Positions 26,873 to 35,470 of a DNA stretch of 64,000 bases are shown here, piece by piece. The stretch covers positions 1-64,000 of the forward strand of contig PIZR01000001.1 of the NCBI GenBank assembly GCA_002835675.1. The letters run 5' to 3'. The first letter of the stretch is position 1. Each line of letters begins with the position of its first letter. The position numbers were made by a program, and so were the translations under genes. This DNA comes from Bacillus sp. BA3. Lineage in GTDB: Bacteria > Bacillota > Bacilli > Bacillales > DSM-1321. Below the pieces are notes generated by a model that saw only the letters and a program-made list of their open reading frames with translations, was not told the DNA's origin and did no database searches.

Positions 26873-27547
26873 ATGAAGTTAAAAACAATACAGTCGCAAA
26901 CTCTTCAAAATCAAGTATATGAATATTTACATGAACAAATTGTAAGCGGCAACATACCACCTGGACAACGAATCGTGGAAGGAAAGGTTTCTCAGGAAAC
27001 AGGTGTCAGTAGAAGTCCAATCCGAGAAGCGATCCGCAGGTTAAACAGTGAAGGATTAGTATCCGTCAGTCCAAGAGGCGGAGTAAGAGTATACCGCGCA
27101 ACCTTTTCAGATTTTAAATATCTTTATGAATGCAGGTTAAGCCTGGAACCTACAGCTGCTTTTTATGCCGCTTCACGTATGAATGAAAAACAGCGTAAAC
27201 AATTGTCAGATTCAGTTGATAAAATGAATCTCATGGTTGATAAGAATGAGCTTGAAAAATTAAAGGTCCTAAGCAGCCAATTTCACTACCTGATTGTGGA
27301 GGCTAGTGGTAATCCTTATTTGATGAAAATGATGAATCAGTTAAATTCCTTAATTTCTTTTTATCGAAATGCCGTATTGAATATCCCAAAGAGAATAGAA
27401 GAGGGTGCCGATGAACATAAAGCGATATGGAATGCTATTAAAAATGAGGATGGGAAAGCTGCAGAGGAGTTAATGAAGGCACATATTCAACGTGATTATC
27501 AATTTTATGTTTCCATGTACTCGGGTGTTAAGGATGACGAATATTAA
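26873..27547 (+). CDS. GntR regulator, FCD/FadR subfamily
   Basis: The 224-residue protein has an N-terminal winged helix (about 10-75; IPPGQRIVEGKVSQETGVSRSPIREAI contains the GntR signature) and a C-terminal all-helical FCD ligand domain with FHYLIVEASGNP and EHKAIWNAIKNED. The histidines and acidic residues there usually coordinate a metal that binds carboxylate effectors. ATG 26873 follows GGGTGTGA. It heads the catabolic cluster; the HMG-CoA lyase starts 20 bases downstream. It probably represses the cluster and itself through TTGTATACRTTAT sites. Confidence 0.88.
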   Translation: MKLKTIQSQTLQNQVYEYLHEQIVSGNIPPGQRIVEGKVSQETGVSRSPIREAIRRLNSEGLVSVSPRGGVRVYRATFSDFKYLYECRLSLEPTAAFYAASRMNEKQRKQLSDSVDKMNLMVDKNELEKLKVLSSQFHYLIVEASGNPYLMKMMNQLNSLISFYRNAVLNIPKRIEEGADEHKAIWNAIKNEDGKAAEELMKAHIQRDYQFYVSMYSGVKDDEY

Positions 27548-27566
27548 TAAAAGGAGAGTGAAAAAA

Positions 27567-28451
27567 ATGATTTTTCCAGAAAAACTTAAAATTCGTGATG
27601 TTACATTGAGAGATGGCCTGCAAAATGAACCTGTTTTTGTCGAAACCGATCAAAAGATATATAAAATTAAAAATTTAATTGAAGCAGGATTTGACCGCTT
27701 GGAAGTCACTTCCTTTGTTCATCCAAAGTGGGTTCCTGCTACGAAAGATGCGGATGAATTAGGACAGAATCTGCCAATGGCTCGTGGAGTAGAATATGAA
27801 GCTTTGGTCCCAAATAAAAGAGGATTAGACAGGTTCCTAAATTCAAAGATTCACAATGCGCTTTTTTTCCTCTCTGCGAGCACACAGCATAACCAGGCAA
27901 ATTTAAATAAGAGTTCTAATGAATCTTTAATTGAAATAAAAGATTTAATTGAAGAAACGACTAAGGAGGGTAGAAAAACAATTGGTGCAATTTCAACGGC
28001 ATTTGTTTGTCCGTTTGCCGGGATCGTACCATACTCAGAGGTGGAAAGGATTGCAGAGTACCTCGTTAATAATGGGGTTTGCGAATTAGGCCTGGGTGAT
28101 ACAATCGGCAAAGCAACGCCGAGACAGGTATATGAATACTGTAGCCGTTTGGTAGAGAAGTTTCCGGATATTCCTATTGGGCTTCATCTGCATGATACCT
28201 ATGGATACGGATTGGCAAATGTTATGGCTGGGATACAGGCTGGTGTTCAATTAATTGATGTAGCCCAAGCTGGACTAGGAGGATGTCCGTATGCTCCTGG
28301 ATCTCCTGGGAACATTCAGGCAAGTCGTGTAGTAAAATTTTTAGAAAAACAGAATATCAAAACAGGTTTGGATTTGGAACATTTAACGACATTAGATACC
28401 GAATTTCCCCAACTGTTAGGAGACAGTAAAGGATTAACAAAAACAGTATAA
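27567..28451 (+). CDS. Hydroxymethylglutaryl-CoA lyase
   Basis: The 294-residue TIM-barrel enzyme of the HMGL/DRE family splits 3-hydroxy-3-methylglutaryl-CoA to acetoacetate and acetyl-CoA. Catalytic residues are in place: Arg15 and Asp16 (RDVTLRDGLQ), His207 and His209 (GLHLHDTYG), and Cys240 (GLGGCPYAPGSPGN). AAGGAGAGTG precedes ATG 27567. In B. subtilis the homolog yngG belongs to leucine catabolism, but no methylcrotonyl-CoA carboxylase genes occur here. Neighbours point instead to direct use of a hydroxy-dicarboxylate activated by the next gene. Citramalyl-CoA is an alternative substrate. Confidence 0.88.
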   Translation: MIFPEKLKIRDVTLRDGLQNEPVFVETDQKIYKIKNLIEAGFDRLEVTSFVHPKWVPATKDADELGQNLPMARGVEYEALVPNKRGLDRFLNSKIHNALFFLSASTQHNQANLNKSSNESLIEIKDLIEETTKEGRKTIGAISTAFVCPFAGIVPYSEVERIAEYLVNNGVCELGLGDTIGKATPRQVYEYCSRLVEKFPDIPIGLHLHDTYGYGLANVMAGIQAGVQLIDVAQAGLGGCPYAPGSPGNIQASRVVKFLEKQNIKTGLDLEHLTTLDTEFPQLLGDSKGLTKTV

Positions 28452-28482
28452 AGTTAATTCAAAATTAGGAAAAACCACACAG

Positions 28483-28504
28483 TTGATTGTATACGTTATT
28501 GGAA
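28483..28504 (+). promoter_or_regulatory. Internal promoter and operator before the CoA-transferase gene
   Basis: TTGATT (28483-28488), 16 bases and TATTCA form a weak promoter, with TTGTATACGTTAT (28487-28499) inside it. The same 13-base sequence with one change precedes the GntR gene at 26830. Confidence 0.55.
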
Positions 28505-28574
28505 TATTCAGAAAATTAAAAAAGGTAATTCAGAAACAGGTAGGATATGTTAATAATTGAAGGGCGGGAATACA

Positions 28575-29738
28575 ATGAGAAAACCTTTAGAGGGTATTAA
28601 AGTTTTAGAATTAGGTAACTTTGTAGCAGCTCCGTTTGCCGGGAAGATTTTTGGTGAATTTGGTGCTGAAGTGATCAAGGTTGAGGATCCCAATAAAGGG
28701 GATTCTTTACGAAATTGGCGAGTGATGCATAACGGAACGTCCCTGTGGTGGTACGTGCATGCAAGAAATAAAAAATCCATAACTCTTAACCTTCGTGAAG
28801 AAGAGGGACAGGAGATGGTTCGGGAGTTAGCAAAAGATGCGGATGTAATTATTGAAAATTTCCGGCCAGGAACGTTGGAGAAATGGGGAATTGGCTATGA
28901 AGACATTAATAAAATTAATCCAAGTATCATTATGACAAGGATTTCTGGTTATGGCCAAACAGGCCCTTACCGAAACAAAGTAGGATTTGGCAGCGTGGCG
29001 GAATCGATGGGTGGCCTTCGGTACCTGACAGGATTTCCTGATCGTCCCCCAGTTCGAGTTGGTTTAGCAGTTGGTGATTCTATAGCAGGTTTATATGCAG
29101 TGAATGGTACGTTAATGGCATTAAGAGCGAGAGATAACGATCCATTAAAAAGAGGACAATATGTGGATGTCGCTCTAACTGAAGCGGTATTTTCTTTGCT
29201 GGAAGGCGTGCTGCCAGAATACGATTTAAAAGGAATAATAAAAGAAAGAACAGGTGCTACCTTGGAAGGAATTGCTCCTTCAAATACCTATATATGTGCA
29301 GATGGTAAATATATCGTCATTGCGGCAAATAGCGATAGTATTTTCAAAAGATTTGCGCATGCGATAGGACGGCCAGAATTTGCGGAAAATCCGACTTATT
29401 TAACCAATAATGGCAGAGCTGAAAATGCAGAATATCTAGATCAAGTCATTGAAGAGTGGACTAGGAAACACTCACAAAAAGAAGTGCAAAAAATATTAGA
29501 TGAGGCTGGTGTGCCGGTTGGGCCTATTTATAATATTGAAGATATTGTAAGGGATGAACATTATCAAGCACGTGATATGCTTCAGACGGTCACTTTGCCG
29601 GATGGGGAGCAGGTACTAGTTCCAGGAATTGTACCAAAACTATCTGAAACTCCAGGCAGCATTGAATGGATTGGTCCTGAACTAGGACAACATAACGAAG
29701 AAGTCCTTGGGGGAAAAAAATTGAATCAGCAAAAATAG
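28575..29738 (+). CDS. Class III (CaiB/BaiF) CoA-transferase
   Basis: The 387-residue enzyme moves CoA between carboxylic acids through an aspartyl-CoA intermediate. The N-terminal PLEGIKVLELGNFVAAPFAG, ENFRPGTLEKWGIGYED and VGLAVGDSIAGLYA (Asp168 at the position of the catalytic aspartate of formyl-CoA transferase) define the family. AAGGGCGGGA precedes ATG 28575. Coupled with an HMG-CoA lyase and an organic-acid transporter, it probably activates an imported dicarboxylate using succinyl-CoA or acetyl-CoA as donor. Itaconate is less likely, as no MaoC-type hydratase is present. Confidence 0.88.
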   Translation: MRKPLEGIKVLELGNFVAAPFAGKIFGEFGAEVIKVEDPNKGDSLRNWRVMHNGTSLWWYVHARNKKSITLNLREEEGQEMVRELAKDADVIIENFRPGTLEKWGIGYEDINKINPSIIMTRISGYGQTGPYRNKVGFGSVAESMGGLRYLTGFPDRPPVRVGLAVGDSIAGLYAVNGTLMALRARDNDPLKRGQYVDVALTEAVFSLLEGVLPEYDLKGIIKERTGATLEGIAPSNTYICADGKYIVIAANSDSIFKRFAHAIGRPEFAENPTYLTNNGRAENAEYLDQVIEEWTRKHSQKEVQKILDEAGVPVGPIYNIEDIVRDEHYQARDMLQTVTLPDGEQVLVPGIVPKLSETPGSIEWIGPELGQHNEEVLGGKKLNQQK

Positions 29739-29898
29739 TTTACTTTATTCTTGCTAGCAAACCTTAAAACATGTCATGCCTGGCTGTCGGCATACACAGG
29801 TAAACAGGGAATGAAAATCTTTAAGATAAAAGGGGGTTATAATGCTTCTTTTCTGACCTGAGAAAAAAAGAGAGGGTTACAGTAAATTTCCAGGCATA

Positions 29899-29916
29899 TT
29901 TGAAAGCGGTACCAAT
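29899..29916 (+). promoter_or_regulatory. Catabolite-responsive element (cre)
   Basis: TTTGAAAGCGGTACCAAT fits the CcpA consensus WWTGNAARCGNWWNCAWW at every position. It ends 27 bases before the CitMHS transporter ATG, a repressing location. Carbon-catabolite control of citrate-type transporters by CcpA is established in B. subtilis. Confidence 0.75.
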
Positions 29917-29943
29917 AACGAACCTTGGGGAGGAACTAAGTTT

Positions 29944-31275
29944 ATGTTATCTATTTTAGGATTTGCTATGATTTGTACCTTCTTATTTTTGATTATGTCA
30001 AAACGTATATCTCCGTTTATTGGCCTAACGATTGTACCTATCATATTTGGTTTAATCGGAGGATTTGGACCAGAATTAGGGACATTGATAATGGAAGGTA
30101 TTCAAAATGTAGCGCCTACCGCAATTCTTTTGTTATTTGCCATTTTGTATTTTGGTGTCATGGTAGATACAGGGTTATTCGATCCATTAACCTCAAAGAT
30201 TATAAAGTTAGCTAACGGAGATCCACTAAAGATTATCGTAGGAACTGCTGTGTTAGCGGGAATAATAGGATTTGATGGTGATGGATCCACGACGATGATG
30301 ATTGTTGTAACGGCTTTTCTTCCTCTATATAAAAAAATGGGGATCAGTCCTATCATATTGGCCTCCATTACAATCATGCAAATTGGTATCACAACACTTG
30401 TTCCGTGGGGGGGACCTGCTGGCCGCGTAGCGAGTGTGTTAAACCTTAATCCAACGGAATTATATCTTCAAATGTTGCCTGGAATGCTTGTAAGTTTGCT
30501 ATATGTTATTACCGTTGCTTATTTTATCGGTTTGAAAGAAAGAGCTAGATATAAAAAGGAAAATACCGAATCTTATTCTATACCTGAAGCTAGAATAATA
30601 GATGCTGCAATTGAAAGCGCTACAATAGAAAATATCTCACCAAAAAACACAAACATTAAGCGTCCCAAATTAATTTGGATCAATTTCCTTGTATCAATAG
30701 TTATCATGGTTGCCATTGTACTTGAATGGTTACCTGCTGCCGTACTCTTTATCATTGGTACAGCACTAGGACTACTCATTAATTATCCAGTCTTAAATGA
30801 TCAACGAGATCGGGTCGCCGCTCATGCACCTAATGCAATAGCAGTGGTTGCGATGGTTTTTGCTGCTGGGATTTTCTCGGGAATTTTCAAAGGTACTCCA
30901 ATTTCTGAATCTATGGCACATTCGATTGTTTCAATTATCCCTACAGACCTTGGTCCATATCTGGCTTTAATAACAGCGGTTGTTAGTGCACCTGCCATCT
31001 TTTTAATTGGTCCTGATGGATTCTACTTTGGGATTTTGCCAGTCCTGGCTGAAACTGCTTCTACTTACGGCATTGATACTTTATCAATGGGAACAGCTGC
31101 ATTGTACGGCACTCCTTTTGGTATCATGGGTCCGCTCGTAGCATCTGTTTATTTATTGATTCACATAACGGGTATCAGCCTAGGTGATCTTCATAAATAT
31201 GCAGCAAAATGGTCTTTAGGGATATTGCTTATTTATATCATCGTAGGAGTGATTTCAGGGACGATCTCTTTCTAA
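29944..31275 (+). CDS. CitMHS-family di/tricarboxylate transporter
   Basis: The 443-residue protein has about 11-12 membrane segments and the CitMHS features: GFDGDGSTTMMIVVTAFLPL, ITTLVPWGGPAGRVASV and IGPDGFYFGILPVL. The family imports metal-citrate complexes with protons (CitM, CitH). Here the gene lies in an HMG/citramalate-type catabolic cluster, so the substrate may be a related hydroxy-acid rather than citrate. GGGGAGGAAC precedes ATG 29944. A consensus cre lies just upstream. No CitS/CitT two-component system is adjacent. Confidence 0.88.
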   Translation: MLSILGFAMICTFLFLIMSKRISPFIGLTIVPIIFGLIGGFGPELGTLIMEGIQNVAPTAILLLFAILYFGVMVDTGLFDPLTSKIIKLANGDPLKIIVGTAVLAGIIGFDGDGSTTMMIVVTAFLPLYKKMGISPIILASITIMQIGITTLVPWGGPAGRVASVLNLNPTELYLQMLPGMLVSLLYVITVAYFIGLKERARYKKENTESYSIPEARIIDAAIESATIENISPKNTNIKRPKLIWINFLVSIVIMVAIVLEWLPAAVLFIIGTALGLLINYPVLNDQRDRVAAHAPNAIAVVAMVFAAGIFSGIFKGTPISESMAHSIVSIIPTDLGPYLALITAVVSAPAIFLIGPDGFYFGILPVLAETASTYGIDTLSMGTAALYGTPFGIMGPLVASVYLLIHITGISLGDLHKYAAKWSLGILLIYIIVGVISGTISF

Positions 31276-31494
31276 AAAATGAATTCTAAACAAAATCATT
31301 GGAGAGAAGGAGGACAATCCAAAGGTAGCTGTAAATGTGGAGACATAATAAGGGAAGGAACCGTGGCAGTTGTATGCAGGGTCCAGATTTAAGATTCTTA
31401 TACTATATTGATGGTGTTAAAGAAAGGCTCCGAATAGAGGTACCTCTGGTTTTATTATGGAATAATGAACATAACGCAAAAGGAGGAATGAAGA

Positions 31495-32031
31495 ATGATT
31501 CATAAATTTAAAGGACACTTCCCCAATGTACATTCAAGCTCATATATAGCCCCAGGAGCACAGTTAATTGGAAACATAGAACTTAAGGAAGATACGTCCG
31601 TTTGGTTCAATGCCGTTTTAAGAGGGGATAATGAGAAAATAACGATAGGAAAAGGATCAAATATTCAAGACGGTGCAATAGTTCACGTGGATCCAGGTTT
31701 TCCAATTAAAGTCGGTGAAAATGTTACTGTCGGACATAACGTGGTTCTACATGGCTGTACTGTAGAAGATGGCGCGTTAATTGGTATGGGCGCAACAATT
31801 CTAAATGGAGCAGTAATCGGAGAAGGCTCTCTAATCGCTGCTGGGGCTCTAGTTCCAGAAGGAAAGATAATTGAACCGGGTGTTTTAGTAGCCGGTGTTC
31901 CCGCTAAGGTCATCAGAAAACTTACACCAGAAAACATAGAACAGGCAAAAGAGGGAGCATCACAGTATATCAAAAATGGCGCTCTATATAAGAAAGAGAA
32001 CATAAGCGTAATAGAGAAAGCATTCAAATAA
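31495..32031 (+). CDS. Gamma-carbonic-anhydrase-like hexapeptide-repeat protein
   Basis: The 178-residue protein is a left-handed beta-helix of hexapeptide repeats (IAPGAQLIGNIELKEDTS, VGENVTVGHNVVLHGC). Three metal-ligand histidines are present, in IVHVDPG, VGHN and VLHGC. It resembles PaaY/CaiE/YtoA, some of which are carbonic anhydrases and some thioesterases that rescue CoA intermediates. AAAGGAGGAATGAAG precedes ATG 31495. It lies 219 bases after the transporter. A thioesterase or CoA-salvage role in this cluster is my inference. Confidence 0.85.
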   Translation: MIHKFKGHFPNVHSSSYIAPGAQLIGNIELKEDTSVWFNAVLRGDNEKITIGKGSNIQDGAIVHVDPGFPIKVGENVTVGHNVVLHGCTVEDGALIGMGATILNGAVIGEGSLIAAGALVPEGKIIEPGVLVAGVPAKVIRKLTPENIEQAKEGASQYIKNGALYKKENISVIEKAFK

Positions 32032-32314
32032 TTAGAATGCACTTGTACGTTAAAAGTGAGAAGGCAGGCTGTCCGCAAGATTGGACGAGTCTGCTAAATT
32101 ATTAATAAAACGGTAGAAGCAAAAGAACCTTTTTTTATGTAAGGCCATTTGCATGGGAGTTGCAAGGTATATATTGCATTTCATACCTCCTTCCGAGTGT
32201 GATTAAAGTGTCAGTCTGTTGAAATTGGTTCCCGTTTTAGCATGGGTAGGCAATAGGAGCGCATCCTCAATGTGAAGATAAATATTATTTTGAAAACTTT
32301 ATTGGAGGTCAATT

Positions 32315-32620
32315 ATGTACAAAAGTAAATTGTCTGAAAAAAACATACAACAATTATTTAAGGCTATCCTTTCTTTACGGACACAAGAAGAGTGTATGGC
32401 TTTTTTTGATGATTTGTGCACAATGAATGAAATAAAAGCTTTTACCCAAAGACTAGAAGTTGCCAGAATGCTTCGGGATGGCTTTACATATGAAGGAATC
32501 GAGGCAGAAACCGGTGCCGCTTCAGCTACAATTTCAAGAGTTAATAAACTTTTGAATTATGGGAGTAATGGTGGGTATCAGATGTCGTTAGATCGCATGG
32601 ATACTACTAAAAAATTTTAA
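32315..32620 (+). CDS. yerC: YerC/TrpR-like DNA-binding protein
   Basis: The 101-residue protein matches the YerC/YecD family of TrpR-related helical regulators: KAILSLRTQEECMAFFDDLC, then the helix-turn-helix region EIKAFTQRLEVARMLRDGFTYEGIEAETGAASATISRVN. TTGGAGGTC precedes ATG 32315. In Bacillus, YerC is normally a stand-alone housekeeping-type regulator of unclear target. Here it follows the catabolic cluster with a 283-base gap containing no clear terminator. There is no tryptophan gene nearby. Confidence 0.85.
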   Translation: MYKSKLSEKNIQQLFKAILSLRTQEECMAFFDDLCTMNEIKAFTQRLEVARMLRDGFTYEGIEAETGAASATISRVNKLLNYGSNGGYQMSLDRMDTTKKF

Positions 32621-33278
32621 GAGTTTCGGCAGATGGGTTTGACTTTTGGGTCTAGGTTCATCTTTGGATTTTTGGTAAAAAATATCAATATATATAGAAG
32701 AAACACGTCAATAAATAGCTTTTCATTTTCTTTTAAACATACATCACTTGAGATTGTCATTTACAGTCTCTTTTTTTGTTTGAAAAAGTGTAATCGAAGA
32801 TAACTTTTATAAGTTAGATGGATACACTTACAGGAAATGGGGAGTTGCATCATGTTGTAGAAGAGGGAGCATGAAGATGGATTATCTCTTTTTTTCGCTA
32901 TGTCTAAGTGCATATTTATAGGATATGAATTCCGATACTTTTAGACTGATTACTTTACTTGATTTGGCAAAATTGATGGCTGAATAGATGGATAGTCCGG
33001 AGGTCAATTTGTTGTTAATTTTTCGCTTTAGTTAAATTTAGTAGGAATACAATATTTATAATTTTTTATCCGGAGACACAAGGGGAGGGGGTGTTGTAAT
33101 CGATATATTAATAGGAAGAAATACGTCTTTATAAGAAATAAATGCTGCAAAAGCTTGTTTACAAAGTAAGTAAAATAGCAATTTTCCGTTAGTGGAAAAA
33201 ATAACTTCATTGTTAAATTATTGTTATTACCTTATAATTTTCTAGAAACATATGAAATGTTATGAATAGGAGAAAAGT
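32621..33278. other. Gap with a terminator
   Basis: A strong terminator lies at 32750-32777. A minus-strand open stretch around 33028-33210 lacks a ribosome site and looks spurious. GAATAGGAG at 33264 is the next gene's ribosome site. Confidence 0.4.
32750..32777 (+). terminator. Intrinsic terminator
   Basis: GAGATTGT pairs with ACAGTCTC around CATTT, followed by TTTTTTT. Confidence 0.75.
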
Positions 33279-34688
33279 ATGAAAAAACTGTGGACGATTT
33301 TAATTTCATTTACGTTGTTAATTAGCTTATTCCCCCAATTAACATCGGCAGCACCAAGCAAAAATTTTGAGCAGGACCTTACAAAGTATTTAAAAGAGGT
33401 AAGCCTTGTCAGGGGTTTTCAAGTGACAAAGGATGATATTGAAACATCTCTTTCTTTTTACGACGAAAGTATTAAAAACTTTGAATCTATTGGTGATCTT
33501 AAAGAAGCCTTGGGCGAAGTCATTAAGGCAGATTTAAGTAATCTAGATGCCATCTATGATGATTATAATCTAACCAATGAGAGCCTGATTAATCTATTAC
33601 ACGAAAATGGTGAAGAACTAGACGATTATATCTTTATCTGGGACCTCGATGAAGCTGTTTATTTCTATACAGAAGAGGGCGATTTTGAACGCGATCCGAA
33701 CTTTGACAAAGAATTAGTCATTTATTTAGCCAAGGTTAGCAAGGAAAGAGGCTTCCAAGTAACAAAGGAAGATATCGAAGCGTCATTGGAACTCTATGAT
33801 TTTAGCCTGGAAGAATTTGAATCTGTCGAAGAGCTTAGCGAATTCCTAGGTGACGTCATAAAGGCAGATCTAAGCAACTTAGACTATTTTAATGAGAATT
33901 ATGGATTGGATAAACAAGCCTTGCTTCAAATGTTAGAAGAAAATGGTGAAAATATTAACGATTATATATACATAGATAATCTTGAAGAAACTGTTTGGAA
34001 CCTTACTGGTGGCGGGATTGATGGCGAAGTTGCCGAAGACCTTCTTCCTATTTTCGAGCAGGAACTCGGTCTAACGGAAGAGGAATTAGAGCGGCTTGAA
34101 GACCATTTGATGTCTTTGGAAGACCATCTTTCCAACCCGGAAACAGTCAAGCAACTTGAAGAATTGGGCAACCGCATGATGGCTTTCGAGGAATTTGATG
34201 TAGCAACCGAGCTTACAGCTGAACAGATAGCTGAAATGGCCTCAATCTATGAAGAGTTACTTTCCATCTTTAAGCTTAATGTTTCCTATTCCCTTGTGAA
34301 AAGTGGCTCGGAATCGCCTGTATCCCTTTTAGATTTAATGAAATTGGAAGAATTGAAGGGTGCTAACCTGAAAATAATGATATATAATACTGATGGGAAG
34401 TTCTTGGCTGATCTTTTAATAACAGGTGAAATGGTCGATTCTGATACTCTTACCAATGCAGGCGGGCAAATAAAGGAATCTGCAAAAGAGGTGCAAAAAA
34501 CCATTGAAAAGGCACCAATTGCTAAACCAGTAAAACAAAAGATCAGTACCAATACTACTTCAGAACAACAAACCGTAAAAGGGGCTAAACTGCCAAATAC
34601 CGCTTCCGATTATTTACCTAGCGCCCTTTTAGGATTATTTCTTGTCTTGATCGGAAGCTTGATGTATCGAAAAATTAGGAAAGCTTAA
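33279..34688 (+). CDS. Processed acidic surface protein with LPXTA sorting signal
   Basis: The 469-residue exported protein has a signal peptide (MKKLWTILISFTLLISLF..., cleavage near residue 25). Two acidic repeats of about 100 residues follow (about 27-128 and 145-247), sharing GFQVTKxDIExSL and EVIKADLSNLD. Then comes a helical acidic region and a C-terminal sorting signal: LPNTA (438-442), a hydrophobic span and a basic end RKIRKA. The mature protein would be covalently anchored to the wall. The next gene, 1 base downstream, is its class D sortase. This pairing is recognised in Bacilli, but the protein's role is unknown. Confidence 0.88.
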   Translation: MKKLWTILISFTLLISLFPQLTSAAPSKNFEQDLTKYLKEVSLVRGFQVTKDDIETSLSFYDESIKNFESIGDLKEALGEVIKADLSNLDAIYDDYNLTNESLINLLHENGEELDDYIFIWDLDEAVYFYTEEGDFERDPNFDKELVIYLAKVSKERGFQVTKEDIEASLELYDFSLEEFESVEELSEFLGDVIKADLSNLDYFNENYGLDKQALLQMLEENGENINDYIYIDNLEETVWNLTGGGIDGEVAEDLLPIFEQELGLTEEELERLEDHLMSLEDHLSNPETVKQLEELGNRMMAFEEFDVATELTAEQIAEMASIYEELLSIFKLNVSYSLVKSGSESPVSLLDLMKLEELKGANLKIMIYNTDGKFLADLLITGEMVDSDTLTNAGGQIKESAKEVQKTIEKAPIAKPVKQKISTNTTSEQQTVKGAKLPNTASDYLPSALLGLFLVLIGSLMYRKIRKA

Positions 34689-34689
34689 T

Positions 34690-35325
34690 ATGAAACAATT
34701 AAAGAAAAAGCGGCTGCTGCTGCTTTCTTGTACAATTGCCATCATTTTATTTGGGATTTGGTTTTCCACATCCAATATATATAAGTTTGCAAAAGGCTAC
34801 TTTCTTTACAAGACTCATGCTCCAAGTAGTCAAGTAAATGAAACAGTACAGAAAACACCAAGTGATAAACCAGCAAGTAATAAAACAACAAAGAAAGAGC
34901 TATATCCTGTCCGCCCTGAAACGGGTGAAGAAATCGGGGAATTGTATATACCCAAACTAAAAACAAAACTCCCTATTTTCCATGGCACAAACGAGGATGA
35001 ATTGGAAAAAGGCGTTGGTCACTTTGCAGGAAGTGTGTTACCTGGTGAAAATGACAATTCCGTTCTTTCCGGTCATAGAGATACGGTATTCCGTAAACTC
35101 GGGCAAGTTGGCGAAGGAGATTTGTTGATAGTAACAACATCGGCAGGAGAGTTCACATACAAAATCAAAAAAGTTCGAATTGTGGATGAGGATGATCGAA
35201 CCGTAATCGTACCAAAGCCACGGGCAACGCTAACCGTCAGTACCTGTTACCCCTTTGATTATATCGGGTCAGCACCTGAACGCTATATACTTGTCGCTTA
35301 TTTGACTTCAAAAACAGTAAGTTAA
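34690..35325 (+). CDS. Class D sortase
   Basis: The 211-residue transpeptidase has an N-terminal membrane anchor (about 8-26), a polar linker, and the sortase beta-barrel. Catalytic residues are His129 (SGHRDT), Cys186 (LTVSTCYPF) and Arg198 (PERYIL). Class D sortases prefer LPXTA-type signals, which fits the LPNTA motif of the preceding protein. ATG 34690 begins one base after that gene's stop, so the two form a two-gene operon closed by a strong terminator at 35345. It should act on the outer membrane face. Confidence 0.92.
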   Translation: MKQLKKKRLLLLSCTIAIILFGIWFSTSNIYKFAKGYFLYKTHAPSSQVNETVQKTPSDKPASNKTTKKELYPVRPETGEEIGELYIPKLKTKLPIFHGTNEDELEKGVGHFAGSVLPGENDNSVLSGHRDTVFRKLGQVGEGDLLIVTTSAGEFTYKIKKVRIVDEDDRTVIVPKPRATLTVSTCYPFDYIGSAPERYILVAYLTSKTVS

Positions 35326-35344
35326 TCATCTAATTTCTAAAAAC

Positions 35345-35380
35345 AAGAGTCCCAATAAGGAAACCTATTGGGACTCTTTT
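35345..35380 (+). terminator. Terminator of the surface protein-sortase operon
   Basis: AAGAGTCCCAATA pairs with TATTGGGACTCTT and ends in TTTT. Confidence 0.85.
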
Positions 35381-35430
35381 AATTTCTATTTTGAAAAGAA
35401 AACGAAGGTGAAAGTCACTATAACCAAATG

Positions 35431-35456
35431 AAAAAACACCGATATCGATGTTTTTT
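35431..35456 (-). terminator. Terminator of the DoxX-like gene
   Basis: AAAAAACAC and its near-complement GTGTTTTTT flank CGATATCG. It works on the minus strand, 14 bases after the DoxX stop. Confidence 0.7.
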
Positions 35457-35470
35457 CATTGCTAATTTAT

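Noticed and set aside
31311..31383. Biotinyl/lipoyl-domain-like piece (CKCGDIIREGTVAVVCRVQI) between the CitMHS and gamma-CA genes
   Set aside because: The similarity is short, the modifiable lysine is absent and no start codon precedes it. It may be a decayed fragment or chance.
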